Counted from the first letter of the stretch, positions 18,824-27,243 are shown. The stretch is 64,000 bases of DNA from JABDMD01 sp965203475 (GCA_965203475.1 OZ241890.1:2170001-2234000), one strand, 5' to 3'. The notes: generated by a model not told the origin, from the sequence alone. Program-made: numbers and translations.

Positions 18824-19699
18824 ATGAATTCCACTTTAAAACAACGTGTACGCGAAGATTTTTCTAAAGCTTCTGAAAGTTACGATGATGCAGCCATTGT
18901 GCAGCATGAAGTATGTGATCGTGTGCTTGAACGTTTAGAGGTGTTAAAAATAAATCCTAATATGATATTAGATATTGGATCCGGTACTGGACGTAGTACA
19001 AAAGGTCTATGTAAACATTTTACTAGCGCAAGAGTGATCGCATGTGACATAGCATTTCCAATGTTACATCAGTCCAAGATCAAATTACAAAACCAGGGAG
19101 CTACACATCTGTGTTGCGATGTTGAAGAATTGCCTATAAATGATAATTCTATTGACTTAATTTTTTCCAGTTCAGCTTTGCAGTGGTGTGAAGACTTGCA
19201 GAAAGCGTTCAGTGAATGTCAGCGTGTGCTTAACAATAAAGGTGTGTTAATTTTTTCAACTTTTGGGCCCGACACATTAATTCAATTACGTAAAAGTTGG
19301 GCAGAGGTAGATCAAAAACATCATGTGCATGAGTTTGTGGATATGCATCATATAGGAGATATGTTGCTGACTATGGGCTTTAAAGATCCGGTTATGAGTA
19401 TGGAATTGCTTACCATTGAATATCAAACGGCACAACAACTCATGCAAGACTTAAAGGCTACCGGAAGTCGAAGTAAGTTTTTAAATAATTCAAACCATGA
19501 AAGTACGGGACTGCAAGGCAAGCACACATTCAAAAAATTTTTAAGCGCGTATGAAAAATATAGACAAGAAAACGGCTTGTTACCAGCAAGCTATGAAGTA
19601 ATTTATGGATATGTGTATAAGGATGATATGCAAAATAAGGATACTTCTACAAAAGAGTTTTCAATGCCAATTGAAAACTTAAAATCACCCAATAATTAG
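18824..19699 (+). CDS. bioC: Malonyl-[ACP] O-methyltransferase BioC
   Basis: SAM-dependent methyltransferase that methylates the free carboxyl of malonyl-ACP so the fatty-acid machinery can build pimelate. The SAM-binding motif ILDIGSGTGRST is followed by ACDIAFPMLHQ and FSSSALQWCEDL, the last diagnostic of BioC. The start is ATG 18824 (MNSTLKQRVREDFSKAS), giving about 291 residues. Four base pairs separate it from bioH. The rest of the biotin operon (bioA, B, F, D) is not in this window, so bioHC is a split pair here. The last 30 or so residues are polar and unconserved. Confidence 0.9.
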   Translation: MNSTLKQRVREDFSKASESYDDAAIVQHEVCDRVLERLEVLKINPNMILDIGSGTGRSTKGLCKHFTSARVIACDIAFPMLHQSKIKLQNQGATHLCCDVEELPINDNSIDLIFSSSALQWCEDLQKAFSECQRVLNNKGVLIFSTFGPDTLIQLRKSWAEVDQKHHVHEFVDMHHIGDMLLTMGFKDPVMSMELLTIEYQTAQQLMQDLKATGSRSKFLNNSNHESTGLQGKHTFKKFLSAYEKYRQENGLLPASYEVIYGYVYKDDMQNKDTSTKEFSMPIENLKSPNN

Positions 19700-19748
19700 C
19701 TCTGATCTTGATATAAATATTTTGTCTTTTTAACTACCACACTATAAC

Positions 19749-19798
19749 TATCTCTCTTGTGTTGCGTGTATTAGCAATACATTGCTGAATGAGAGATA
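19749..19798. promoter_or_regulatory. Nested stem-loop in bioC / SCO-like gap
   Basis: Outer arms TATCTCTC (19749-19756) and GAGAGATA (19791-19798) pair over 8 bp and enclose an inner GTATT-AGC-AATAC hairpin at 19768-19780; an alternative AGCAAT/ATTGCT pairing (19773-19786) competes with it. There is no U-tract, so it is not a standard terminator. It could be a leader element of the oxidase-assembly genes, a 3' processing hairpin of bioC, or chance in AT-rich DNA. Confidence 0.3.
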
Positions 19799-19877
19799 CA
19801 AATCGCTTGCAATGGTGCTAAATTTATCTTTGTAAGTGACACCAAAATACATTGACAACAATGATCAAAAATTTTTT

Positions 19878-20468
19878 ATGAATCAAAATACATTAGGAAA
19901 GATTCTTTTAATAAGCTTATTTGCAGCCTTCTTTATACCTCTAATTATTGCAATGTGGATATTGTATGGTTCCAACACATTGTCTTCTTCGTCAACCAGT
20001 CATGGAACTTTGTTTCAACCGCCACAAGAACTTGCATATTTCAGCTTACAAACAAATTCAGGTGCGAAATTAGAAAAGCAAGACTTACAAAGAAAATGGA
20101 CATTGCTCTACATCGGGGGTACCGCCTGTGATATTCAGTGTGAAGCTAATTTAACTAAGATGCAGCAAGTAACGTTTGCTTTGGGTCAAACAAGTGAAAC
20201 TATTCAACGAATATATATAGGTTTAGAAGACTCAAAAAATAAATTAGCAATTGAAAAACTTTTTATAGAGTATCCACAAATGCAAGTGTATTGGTTCACG
20301 TCTGACCAAATATATGCAGCTGTTCCACAATTTAAGAATTTAAGTCAACATCAGATATATATCGTCAATCCTTTGGGCCAGTTAATGATGCTTTATCCAA
20401 AACATGCCACCTTAGAAGGAATAAAAGACGATTTAAAAAAATTATTAAAGATTTCCAAGATAGGTTAA
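19878..20468 (+). CDS. SCO1/SenC-like membrane-anchored thioredoxin-fold protein
   Basis: A protein of about 196 residues with one N-terminal transmembrane helix (roughly 6-28 from ATG 19878) and a periplasmic thioredoxin-like domain. The segment LYIGGTACDIQC gives a CxxxC pair at the position of the copper-binding CPDVC of SCO proteins, and a His in QHQIYIVNP is where SCO has its third ligand. It lies 4 bp before ctaA, a slot often held by a small cytochrome-oxidase assembly protein. A GTG at 19836 is possible but adds no conserved sequence. I infer a role in copper or redox maturation of a heme-copper oxidase. The match is by motif and context only. Confidence 0.7.
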   Translation: MNQNTLGKILLISLFAAFFIPLIIAMWILYGSNTLSSSSTSHGTLFQPPQELAYFSLQTNSGAKLEKQDLQRKWTLLYIGGTACDIQCEANLTKMQQVTFALGQTSETIQRIYIGLEDSKNKLAIEKLFIEYPQMQVYWFTSDQIYAAVPQFKNLSQHQIYIVNPLGQLMMLYPKHATLEGIKDDLKKLLKISKIG

Positions 20469-20472
20469 AACA

Positions 20473-21462
20473 ATGAACACTTTTCGCACGATTGCATTGA
20501 TCTCATGTTTACTTGCACTCCTGGTAGTAGTAATGGGTGCTTATACCCGGCTCTCCGATGCTGGATTGGGTTGCCCAGATTGGCCGGGGTGTTACGGACA
20601 TTTACTAGGTGTGCCGGAATCAAATCAAGAAATTGAAATTGCCAATCAAGAGTATCCACAACGCCTGGTGGAAATCGATAAGGCCTGGAAAGAAATGATT
20701 CATCGCTATCTGGCCGAAGGTTTAGGCCTATTAATTTTAATCTTGGCATTCATTGCGATTAAGAATCGCAAGCAGTCGCAACAACCTGTGATTTTGCCTG
20801 TGTTGTTAGTGGGGTTCGTTATATTCCAGGGCTTACTTGGTATGTGGACCGTAACATTACTATTAAAACCAGTAATTGTAATGCTACATTTAATTGGCGG
20901 TTTTAGCATTTTATCTTTACTGTGGTGGCTAGTATTAAAAACAAATTCTCCAGCTGAACATGCACAGCAAGCCACTGGTTTTCAATCCATCATTATTGTT
21001 GGATTAATACTGTTAGCGATACAAATTGTGTTAGGCGGTTGGACCAGTGCCAATTATGCGGCACTCGCATGCCCAGATTTTCCTACCTGTCAGGGGCAAT
21101 GGTGGCCAGCGGTAGACTTTAAGGAAGGGTTTGTGATGTGGAGGGGTTTAGGTACTAACTATGAATTTGGAATATTAGACAGCCCAGCACGTACCGCGAT
21201 TCATTTAAGTCATCGTTACTTTGCAATTGTAGTAGCAGTGTATTGGTTGATTGTACTAGTGCAAGTGTTACGCACTAAAGCCAATTCTTTTATACCAAGT
21301 AAACTTGTCTTGGCTACATTGCTATTGCTAATTATTCAGGTGGGCTTAGGAATATCCAATATTGTATTCAGTTTGCCCATCACCATTGCTGTTTTACACA
21401 ATGGTGTTGCAGCATTATTGTTACTAAGTGTAGTAAGTCTATTGTTTTATTCACAACAGTAG
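20473..21462 (+). CDS. ctaA: Heme A synthase (COX15/CtaA)
   Basis: Integral membrane enzyme that oxidises the C8 methyl of heme O to a formyl group to make heme A for aa3-type oxidases. Eight transmembrane segments can be traced in 329 residues. The family motif GAYTRLSDAGLGCPDWPGCYGH (shown here in part) is at the N-terminus, and a second CPDFPTCQGQWWP half-repeat and conserved histidines (HRYLAEG, HLIGGF, HLSHRYFA, LHNGVA) are present. The heme O synthase gene (cyoE/ctaB), which normally follows, is absent at this locus. It ends 55 bp before convergent rpoH. Confidence 0.95.
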   Translation: MNTFRTIALISCLLALLVVVMGAYTRLSDAGLGCPDWPGCYGHLLGVPESNQEIEIANQEYPQRLVEIDKAWKEMIHRYLAEGLGLLILILAFIAIKNRKQSQQPVILPVLLVGFVIFQGLLGMWTVTLLLKPVIVMLHLIGGFSILSLLWWLVLKTNSPAEHAQQATGFQSIIIVGLILLAIQIVLGGWTSANYAALACPDFPTCQGQWWPAVDFKEGFVMWRGLGTNYEFGILDSPARTAIHLSHRYFAIVVAVYWLIVLVQVLRTKANSFIPSKLVLATLLLLIIQVGLGISNIVFSLPITIAVLHNGVAALLLLSVVSLLFYSQQ

Positions 21463-21517
21463 CATGCATAATGCTGCTGTATGAAACAAATCGGATTTAA
21501 GTTAGGTGCTCAGAAAA

Positions 21518-22375
21518 TTAAGCAGCAATTGCCTGCTTTAATTTTTTAATCGCATTATTCTCCAATTGACGTACTCGTTCTGCTGAAACTTGATATTTCT
21601 TTGCTAGATCTTGCAAGGTTGTTTTGTTTTCCGCGAGCCAACGCTGTGCGATGATATCACGGCTACGATCATCCAATGTCGTTAACGCTTTCTGTAACTG
21701 CTGACGTTGGTGTGATTCCCAGTCCTGTGCTTCCAACTCAGTTTCCGGATCAGCATCTTCATGGCTGATGTAAGCAGCCGGCACATAACTATCTTCATCA
21801 TCACCATTGTTAGGTAAATCAAAACCTAAATCTGCGTTACTGATGCGTTTTTCCATTTCTAACACGTCGGTAGGTTTAACGCCTAGATCATTAGCGATGG
21901 ATTCAACTTCTGTTTGATTTAACCAGGCTAATTTTTTCTTAGAGCTGCGCAGATTAAAAAATAATTTACGTTGGGCTTTGGTGGTAGCAATCTTCACAAT
22001 GCGCCAATTACGTAATACATATTCGTGAATTTCTGCACGTATCCAATGTACTGCAAATGACACTAAGCGCACGCCTTTGTGAGGATCAAATTTTTTCACC
22101 GCTTTCATCAACCCAACATTACCTTCCTGCACCAAATCGGCCAGTGGCAGTCCATAACCGTTATAACCACGAGCCACCTGAATCACGAAACGCAGATGGT
22201 GAATAATTAAGGTACGAGCAGCATCCAGATCTTTATTTTCATAAAGACGTAAAGCCAGCGCATGTTCTTCATCCGCTGCTAACACCGGTACCTGATAGGC
22301 AGAAGCGATATAGCTTTCTAAATTACCTGTAGGTACAGCCATGGAGGCTTGTAATGGCGTAATCGACTTATGCAT
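21518..22375 (-). CDS. rpoH: RNA polymerase heat-shock sigma factor sigma-32
   Basis: Directs RNA polymerase to heat-shock promoters. The 285-residue protein shows region 2 (DLVQEGNVGLMKAVKKFDP, VRLVSFAVHWIRAEI), the RpoH box QRKLFFNLR that distinguishes it from other sigma factors and is involved in FtsH/DnaK control, and region 4 helix-turn-helix (TLQDLAKKYQVSAERVRQLE). A Shine-Dalgarno AAGGGAG is at 22387-22393. A perfect CIRCE operator lies 36 bp upstream of the ATG, suggesting HrcA repression. It is part of the ftsYEX-rpoH cluster but separated from ftsX by about 750 bp containing an antisense gene. Confidence 0.97.
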   Translation of the reverse strand: MHKSITPLQASMAVPTGNLESYIASAYQVPVLAADEEHALALRLYENKDLDAARTLIIHHLRFVIQVARGYNGYGLPLADLVQEGNVGLMKAVKKFDPHKGVRLVSFAVHWIRAEIHEYVLRNWRIVKIATTKAQRKLFFNLRSSKKKLAWLNQTEVESIANDLGVKPTDVLEMEKRISNADLGFDLPNNGDDEDSYVPAAYISHEDADPETELEAQDWESHQRQQLQKALTTLDDRSRDIIAQRWLAENKTTLQDLAKKYQVSAERVRQLENNAIKKLKQAIAA

Positions 22376-22411
22376 AGATGCTTGATCTCCCTTATTTGTT
22401 GATAGCTTATT

Positions 22412-22438
22412 TTAGCACTCAGGTTTATAGAGTGCTAA
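22412..22438 (-). promoter_or_regulatory. CIRCE operator (HrcA site) upstream of rpoH
   Basis: TTAGCACTC at 22412-22420, a 9-bp spacer and GAGTGCTAA at 22430-22438 make a perfect match to the consensus CIRCE inverted repeat. The element is 37-63 bp upstream of the rpoH ATG. A TATAAA lies in the spacer on the minus strand and could be the -10 box, so bound HrcA would occlude RNA polymerase. CIRCE is normally found before groESL, dnaK or hrcA operons; placing it on rpoH would make HrcA a repressor of the sigma-32 gene. Confidence 0.9.
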
Positions 22439-22625
22439 TTACTCGAAAAGTTCGCTATTACGAATAAATTAACCTAATTTCTTTAGGGAATTAGCGGGCA
22501 AAGATACTTGAAATCAGGCACGCCTCATTGGTTACGTGTAGTAATACTTTCCCCAGTATATTTGCGTTAAAGCCTGTTATTCCATACTCAGAAGGTTGTT
22601 ATATCGCTTCGTCTGCACGCTTCAC

Positions 22626-22735
22626 CCGATAGCGTCTTGTATGCTTTTCGAAGCTGCGTATTGTGAGTGCCTCAATAGCGCTACGAGGATTCAGAAGGCA
22701 TAAAACCTAGCACATGAGCTCTGGCCTTCTATCGG
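22626..22735. other. Fold-prone spacer, possible structured RNA
   Basis: The 444-bp gap between rpoH and the Nu1-like gene holds, besides CIRCE, a segment with four nested helices. An outer CCGATAG/CTATCGG pair (22626-22632 with 22729-22735) encloses a GCTT-TTCG-AAGC tetraloop hairpin at 22643-22654, a CCTC/GAGG hairpin (22670-22673 with 22685-22688) and AGAAGGC/GCCTTCT (22693-22699 with 22724-22730; its last two bases are shared with the outer stem). It is less AT-rich than nearby spacers and has no ORF. I could not match it to 6S RNA, 4.5S RNA, tmRNA or RNase P. Both strands can form similar folds, so polarity is unknown. Confidence 0.3.
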
Positions 22736-22819
22736 TTCAAATTAGTATTTTATCTACTACGTAAACGCTTAAATTTAGAGATTCTTAGAATTTACAAAAC
22801 ATTTTTATTAGCAATTTAA

Positions 22820-23032
22820 ATGCCAGGCGTACAAGTAAGTAAAGCAGATCTTGCACATATCTTTGGAGTTGACCAACCTACCATTGATCATTGGATTCAG
22901 CGAGGACTGCCTTATATTCGTAAACGATTAATCGGAGCAGTAGAAGCTTCTGTCGATCGTGAATTAATTTTTGATACTGCCGATGCCATCAATTGGCGAC
23001 TCTCTGTTTCCAATTTGGAACATGAATGGTGA
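22820..23032 (+). CDS. Orphan Nu1-like winged-helix DNA-binding protein
   Basis: A 70-residue protein with VSKADLAHIFGVDQPTIDHW, then a short wing (RGLPYIRKR) and LIFDTADAINWRL. This layout matches the N-terminal winged helix-turn-helix of phage small terminase subunits of the Nu1 family, where a similar DSAAVIKW end is usual. The domain stands alone, without the terminase C-terminus or any neighbouring phage gene. It runs opposite to rpoH and ftsX, which normally adjoin. It may be a domesticated phage DNA-binding protein or a small excisionase/MerR-like regulator. No good Shine-Dalgarno is seen before the ATG. The assignment is from pattern memory only. Confidence 0.6.
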   Translation: MPGVQVSKADLAHIFGVDQPTIDHWIQRGLPYIRKRLIGAVEASVDRELIFDTADAINWRLSVSNLEHEW

Positions 23033-23128
23033 TTAGATCATCATTCGAATAAAAAACTTTTTAAATAAAATTCATAAGCCTTTTTCGACGCATAATGCAT
23101 CGTTCTGATACTTTGGCTAGTTGCTTCG

Positions 23129-24100
23129 TTAACTAGGCTCAATTTTTGCGATGTGTCGACTCACTGCAATAGCCGAACCTAGCAAGCCGAGACTAATACT
23201 TAGAACGACTAAACCTAGACATTGAGCAAAGCTCGGGAATATAAGTGAAAAAGTACTGTTGTATAAACCGACCAGCAGTTGGGTAGGAGCTTTAATCACT
23301 AACAGTACAGTTAATACTAGAAGTAAGGCCAGCACTCCGCCGAATAAACCATACCATATACCACCATATAAAAATGGCCTTCGAATGAAGCGGTCAGTAG
23401 CGCCTATTAATTTGGTAACTTCAATTTCTTCGCGCCGATTCTCAATATCAGAACGTACACTATTGCCAACCACCAGCAGTACAGAAAGCGCGAGTAGAAC
23501 ACCGAGAGTAATAATTATTCTACGTAGAATCTTAGTTATAGTTTGCAGGCGTTGTAGCCATTGCATATCCAGTTGCACAGATTCGACATGGGCTAAGGTA
23601 TGTAATTCCTGCACCAATGTATGCATCGCATCAGAGTTTTTGGCTACTGATGTTGGAGTAAGTACCAGAGTAGGCGGTAGAGGATTATGAGTTAAACCCT
23701 CTAATAAGTTGCCTAAATCACTATTTGCTTGAAAATCTTGTAGTGCTTTTTCGGCCGATATAAATCGTACGGACTCGATAAGTTGATTTTTTGCTAATTG
23801 CTGTTGAAGTTTTTTGACTTCTGAATTTTTAATTTTCGTTTGTAAAAAAATTGAAATTTGTCCCGCATCATCCCATTGTGTAGTTACTTGTTGCAGATTA
23901 TTCAACAGTACTAATAAACAGGCTGGTAAGGCCAATGCAATTGCAATCATTAAGACAGTCAGAGTTGTTGCAAAAGGTTGCCTATATAGCTTGCCTAAGC
24001 TAAATATAAGTCCTCGAACGTGGTCGCGCCCATAGGCACGCAATCGCGCTTTTATATTGGGTTTTGAAATTGGCTGAGAACGTCGTCTGGGACTGGCCAT
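23129..24100 (-). CDS. ftsX: Cell division ABC transporter permease FtsX
   Basis: Inner-membrane partner of FtsE; in the divisome it activates peptidoglycan amidases through EnvC-type factors. It has a basic N-terminal tail, a first transmembrane helix near residues 40-65, a periplasmic loop of about 100 residues, and three C-terminal transmembrane helices. The conserved ENRREEIEVTKLIGATDRFIRRPF segment (in part) lies between TM2 and TM3. At 323 residues it is of normal length. It lies 4 bp after ftsE. Confidence 0.95.
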   Translation of the reverse strand: MASPRRRSQPISKPNIKARLRAYGRDHVRGLIFSLGKLYRQPFATTLTVLMIAIALALPACLLVLLNNLQQVTTQWDDAGQISIFLQTKIKNSEVKKLQQQLAKNQLIESVRFISAEKALQDFQANSDLGNLLEGLTHNPLPPTLVLTPTSVAKNSDAMHTLVQELHTLAHVESVQLDMQWLQRLQTITKILRRIIITLGVLLALSVLLVVGNSVRSDIENRREEIEVTKLIGATDRFIRRPFLYGGIWYGLFGGVLALLLVLTVLLVIKAPTQLLVGLYNSTFSLIFPSFAQCLGLVVLSISLGLLGSAIAVSRHIAKIEPS

Positions 24101-24104
24101 AGGG

Positions 24105-24809
24105 TTAATTTATGATTTCGTAATCTTGATAGTTTTCACTGTATTGAGTGTCTTCACATTTTCCATTTTTTAATTTAATGATGCGTTTTTGCATACGTAA
24201 AATTAGATCTAAGTCATGACTCGCGATGAGTACAGTGACACCAACCTGATTAAATTCTGAGAATAACCGCATAATTTCTGCAGACAAGGCAGGGTCTAAA
24301 TTTCCTGTGGGTTCATCGGCTAATAATATTGCCGGTTTATGCACAACAGCACGTGCAATACCCACTCTTTGTTGTTCTCCGCCTGATAAAGTTATGGGCA
24401 TTACCTGTTCTTTGTCGAGCAAGCCAACCTTATCTAAAGCTGCGCGCACACGTCGCTCGATGTCGGTGCTGTTATATCCCGAAATTTGTAACGGTAGAGA
24501 AACATTATCAAACACATTGCGATCATGAAGCAGATGGTGATCTTGAAACACAATTCCCATATGACGGCGTAATCCAGGAATTTTTCGTTTGGGGATGCGG
24601 GTAATATTTTTTTTATTGATAAAAACTTGTCCACGTGTGGGTCGTTCAATTGCGGCAATAAGTTTTAACAATGTACTTTTGCCTGCACCAGATGCACCGG
24701 TTAAAAATGCCATCTCGCCCGCTTCAATCGTTAGGTTCAAATGTGTTAATGCTTCTCGATTGCCAGGATAGCGTTTGGTTAAATTTTGTAATTCGATAAT
24801 TTCGGTCAT
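24105..24809 (-). CDS. ftsE: Cell division ATP-binding protein FtsE
   Basis: ABC ATPase of the FtsEX complex. Walker A (GASGAGKST), Q-loop (GIVFQDHHLL), signature (LSGGEQQRVGIARA) and Walker B (ILLADEPTGNLDP) are all intact in 234 residues, and the H-loop is SHDLDL. It lies 3 bp after ftsY and 4 bp before ftsX. Confidence 0.96.
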   Translation of the reverse strand: MTEIIELQNLTKRYPGNREALTHLNLTIEAGEMAFLTGASGAGKSTLLKLIAAIERPTRGQVFINKKNITRIPKRKIPGLRRHMGIVFQDHHLLHDRNVFDNVSLPLQISGYNSTDIERRVRAALDKVGLLDKEQVMPITLSGGEQQRVGIARAVVHKPAILLADEPTGNLDPALSAEIMRLFSEFNQVGVTVLIASHDLDLILRMQKRIIKLKNGKCEDTQYSENYQDYEIIN

Positions 24810-24812
24810 AGT

Positions 24813-25760
24813 CTAGGTAATAACATCCGTAATAACTTCTCGACCGAGCAATGCCCCAGCATATTGGCGGGCATCAAATACACGCAAGTCTTCAACGGCT
24901 TCCCCAACACCAACATAACGAATCGGTATTTTTAGTTTATCCGCAATGGCAAGTACCACGCCGCCTTTTGCACTTCCATCAAGTTTAGTGATGGCTAAAC
25001 CAGAAACGCCAAGTGCTTGATGAAATTCTTCTGCTTGTTTAATCGCGTTCTGACCAGTTCCGCCTTCCAATACTAAAAGCGTTTCATGCGGAGATTGAGC
25101 ATCTACTTTTTGCATGGCTCGTTTCACTTTTTGCAATTCTTGCATTAAATTTTGTTGGGTATGTAAACGTCCAGCGGTATCCGCAATTAATACATGTACT
25201 TGTTTAGCCTGTGCAGATTGCACAGCATCAAAGATGACCGCTGCACTATCCGCGCCGCTTTGCTGTGCGATAACTGGCACATTAATTTTATTGCCCCATG
25301 CCTGCAATTGTTCTACCGCTGCGGCTCGGAACGTATCTCCTGCTGCAAGCATAACGGTTTGTCGATACTCCACTAGACGTGAAGCAATTTTCCCAATCGT
25401 GGTTGTTTTGCCCGCGCCATTTACACCAACCACTAACATTGTAAATGGACGAAATTTTCCCATTAACAAGGGTTTATTACAGGGTAGTAAGATCTGCGCA
25501 ATACTCTCCTGCAATGCATCGTACAAAACTTCAATATTAGAAAGTTGTGCAGGTTTTATGCGCTCATGCAAGTCATCAATAATCTTGTTGGTTACCTCCA
25601 TGCCAACATCTGCCAGTAATAATCGATCTTCGATTTCAGTGATCACATCATCATCGAGATTTTGTTTGCCTAATACAGCGCTGGCTAAGCCTTCCGTGAG
25701 TGCACTACTGGTTTTAGATAAACCATTACGTAGTCTTGAAATTAATCCTGCATCTGACAT
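24813..25760 (-). CDS. ftsY: Signal recognition particle receptor FtsY
   Basis: SRP GTPase that docks ribosome-SRP complexes at the membrane. The NG domain is complete: GVNGAGKTTTIGKIA (G1), DTFRAAA, DTAGRLHT (G3), TKLDGSAKGG (G4) and GVGEAVEDLRVF. At 315 residues it lacks the long acidic A-domain of E. coli FtsY (497 residues), common in other bacteria. It heads ftsY-ftsE-ftsX and is divergent from the M16 peptidase genes. Confidence 0.96.
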   Translation of the reverse strand: MSDAGLISRLRNGLSKTSSALTEGLASAVLGKQNLDDDVITEIEDRLLLADVGMEVTNKIIDDLHERIKPAQLSNIEVLYDALQESIAQILLPCNKPLLMGKFRPFTMLVVGVNGAGKTTTIGKIASRLVEYRQTVMLAAGDTFRAAAVEQLQAWGNKINVPVIAQQSGADSAAVIFDAVQSAQAKQVHVLIADTAGRLHTQQNLMQELQKVKRAMQKVDAQSPHETLLVLEGGTGQNAIKQAEEFHQALGVSGLAITKLDGSAKGGVVLAIADKLKIPIRYVGVGEAVEDLRVFDARQYAGALLGREVITDVIT

Positions 25761-25868
25761 GGCGGGTAAAAATAATAGTTTTTGAACAACTTTGTTATAG
25801 TATGGTCTTAATAGAGCTTAGCGTATTTAGCGGCGCTCATCCTAACATCAAGTGTAACTCCAGGATAA

Positions 25869-27233
25869 ATGAAACGAATTAAATTAATCTTGTTGCCCAT
25901 TTTGGTAACAATCTCTGCAAATGTGTTAGCTGATTCTGCATCTCTTTCTGATAGGGTCAGAACGCATGAAACAGTTTTTGACAATGGTATGAAAGTAATT
26001 GTGCATGAGGATCATCGTGCACCCGTAGCAATTTCACAAGTATGGTATCAAGTCGGTTCTGCTCAGGAGCATAGTGGAATAACCGGCGTTTCACATGTAT
26101 TGGAACATATGATGTTCAAGGGCACAGAAAAGTATCCATCTGGAACATTTTCTACAACGTTAGCCGAAATCGGTGCACGCGATAATGCTTTTACTGGTCG
26201 AGATTACACAGGCTACTATCAGTTAATGGGGAACAGCCATTTAGAGGTGAGCTTTGATCTCGAGTCGGATCGTATGTTGAATTTAATTTTAGCGCCGGAA
26301 GATTTTGCCAGCGAACTGGAAGTAGTAAAAGAGGAACGTCGCTTACGTACCGATGATAATCCGAATGCATATACCTACGAACAATTATATGCCACCGCCT
26401 TTGTAAACAGTCCTTACCATCATCCTATCATTGGATGGATGAATGATCTAGATAATCTCAGTTTAGAAGATTTACAAGTGTGGTATGACCGTTGGTATAC
26501 GCCAAACAATGCAACTTTGGTAGTTGTTGGAGACGTGGTTCCTGAAGACGTGTTTGCGCTCGCAAAAAAATATTTTGCGCATTTAAAATCTCGTCCTATA
26601 AAAGCTAGTAAACCACGTTTAGAACATCCACAAACTGGCACACGACGTGTCATCGTTAAAAAGGTAGCCAAGCTGCCTTATTTGTTACTGGGCTATAAAG
26701 TGCCATCATTGGCCACTGCGGAGCAGGACTGGGAACCCTATGCGCTTTCAGTATTGGCCGGCATTTTGGACGGTGGCCGTAGTGCACGTTTGAGTAAACG
26801 CTTATTACGTGAGCGTGAGTTAGTGGCTGGAGTAGGTGCAGGTTTTCATATTTACGCACGATACCCAACTTTATTTTTATTTGATGCCACACCAGCTGCA
26901 GGACATAGCGTAGAAGAAGTTGAGCAAGCTTTGTATACAGAAATTAAACAACTACAAGATGAGCTTGTAGACAAAAAAGAATTGGCGCGTGTGAAAGCTC
27001 AAGTGATAGCTAGTGAAGTGTATCAACAAGATTCGGTACAAAGACAAGCGAGCGTAATCGGCAGTCTCGAAACAATTGGTTTAGGTTGGCAGGTTATGAA
27101 TGAATACAGCGATCGTATAAATGCTATTACCGCAGAACAAGTACAAGAAGTCGCACGAAAGTATTTAGTTGAAGATGGTTTAACGGTTTCAATTTTAGAT
27201 CCAGTAATGCAAGAAGCAGCTAGTGTTAACTAA
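25869..27233 (+). CDS. M16 zinc peptidase, catalytic subunit
   Basis: Pitrilysin/insulinase-family protease with a signal peptide (cleavage likely after LADS, about residue 23), hence periplasmic. The inverted zinc motif HVLEH is at about 76-80 (H76, E79, H80) and the third ligand is in EVVKEERR near 155. Its 454 residues form the two-lobed half-clam typical of small bacterial M16B enzymes. An AGGA Shine-Dalgarno precedes ATG 25869. The following gene is a second M16 protein lacking the zinc motif, so the two probably make a heterodimer. Substrate is unknown. Confidence 0.92.
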   Translation: MKRIKLILLPILVTISANVLADSASLSDRVRTHETVFDNGMKVIVHEDHRAPVAISQVWYQVGSAQEHSGITGVSHVLEHMMFKGTEKYPSGTFSTTLAEIGARDNAFTGRDYTGYYQLMGNSHLEVSFDLESDRMLNLILAPEDFASELEVVKEERRLRTDDNPNAYTYEQLYATAFVNSPYHHPIIGWMNDLDNLSLEDLQVWYDRWYTPNNATLVVVGDVVPEDVFALAKKYFAHLKSRPIKASKPRLEHPQTGTRRVIVKKVAKLPYLLLGYKVPSLATAEQDWEPYALSVLAGILDGGRSARLSKRLLRERELVAGVGAGFHIYARYPTLFLFDATPAAGHSVEEVEQALYTEIKQLQDELVDKKELARVKAQVIASEVYQQDSVQRQASVIGSLETIGLGWQVMNEYSDRINAITAEQVQEVARKYLVEDGLTVSILDPVMQEAASVN

Positions 27234-27243
27234 TCAATAGCAC

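Noticed and set aside
22500..22740. 6S RNA, tmRNA, 4.5S RNA or RNase P candidate in the rpoH spacer
   Set aside because: None of the conserved sequence blocks of these RNAs were found on either strand; only the helices remain, so it is reported as an unassigned structure.
25114..25785. Long open frame (about 223 codons) on the plus strand opposite ftsY
   Set aside because: Composition is Cys/Ser/Ala-rich as expected for the mirror of a coding strand, ftsY on the other strand is fully conserved, and there is no ribosome-binding site.
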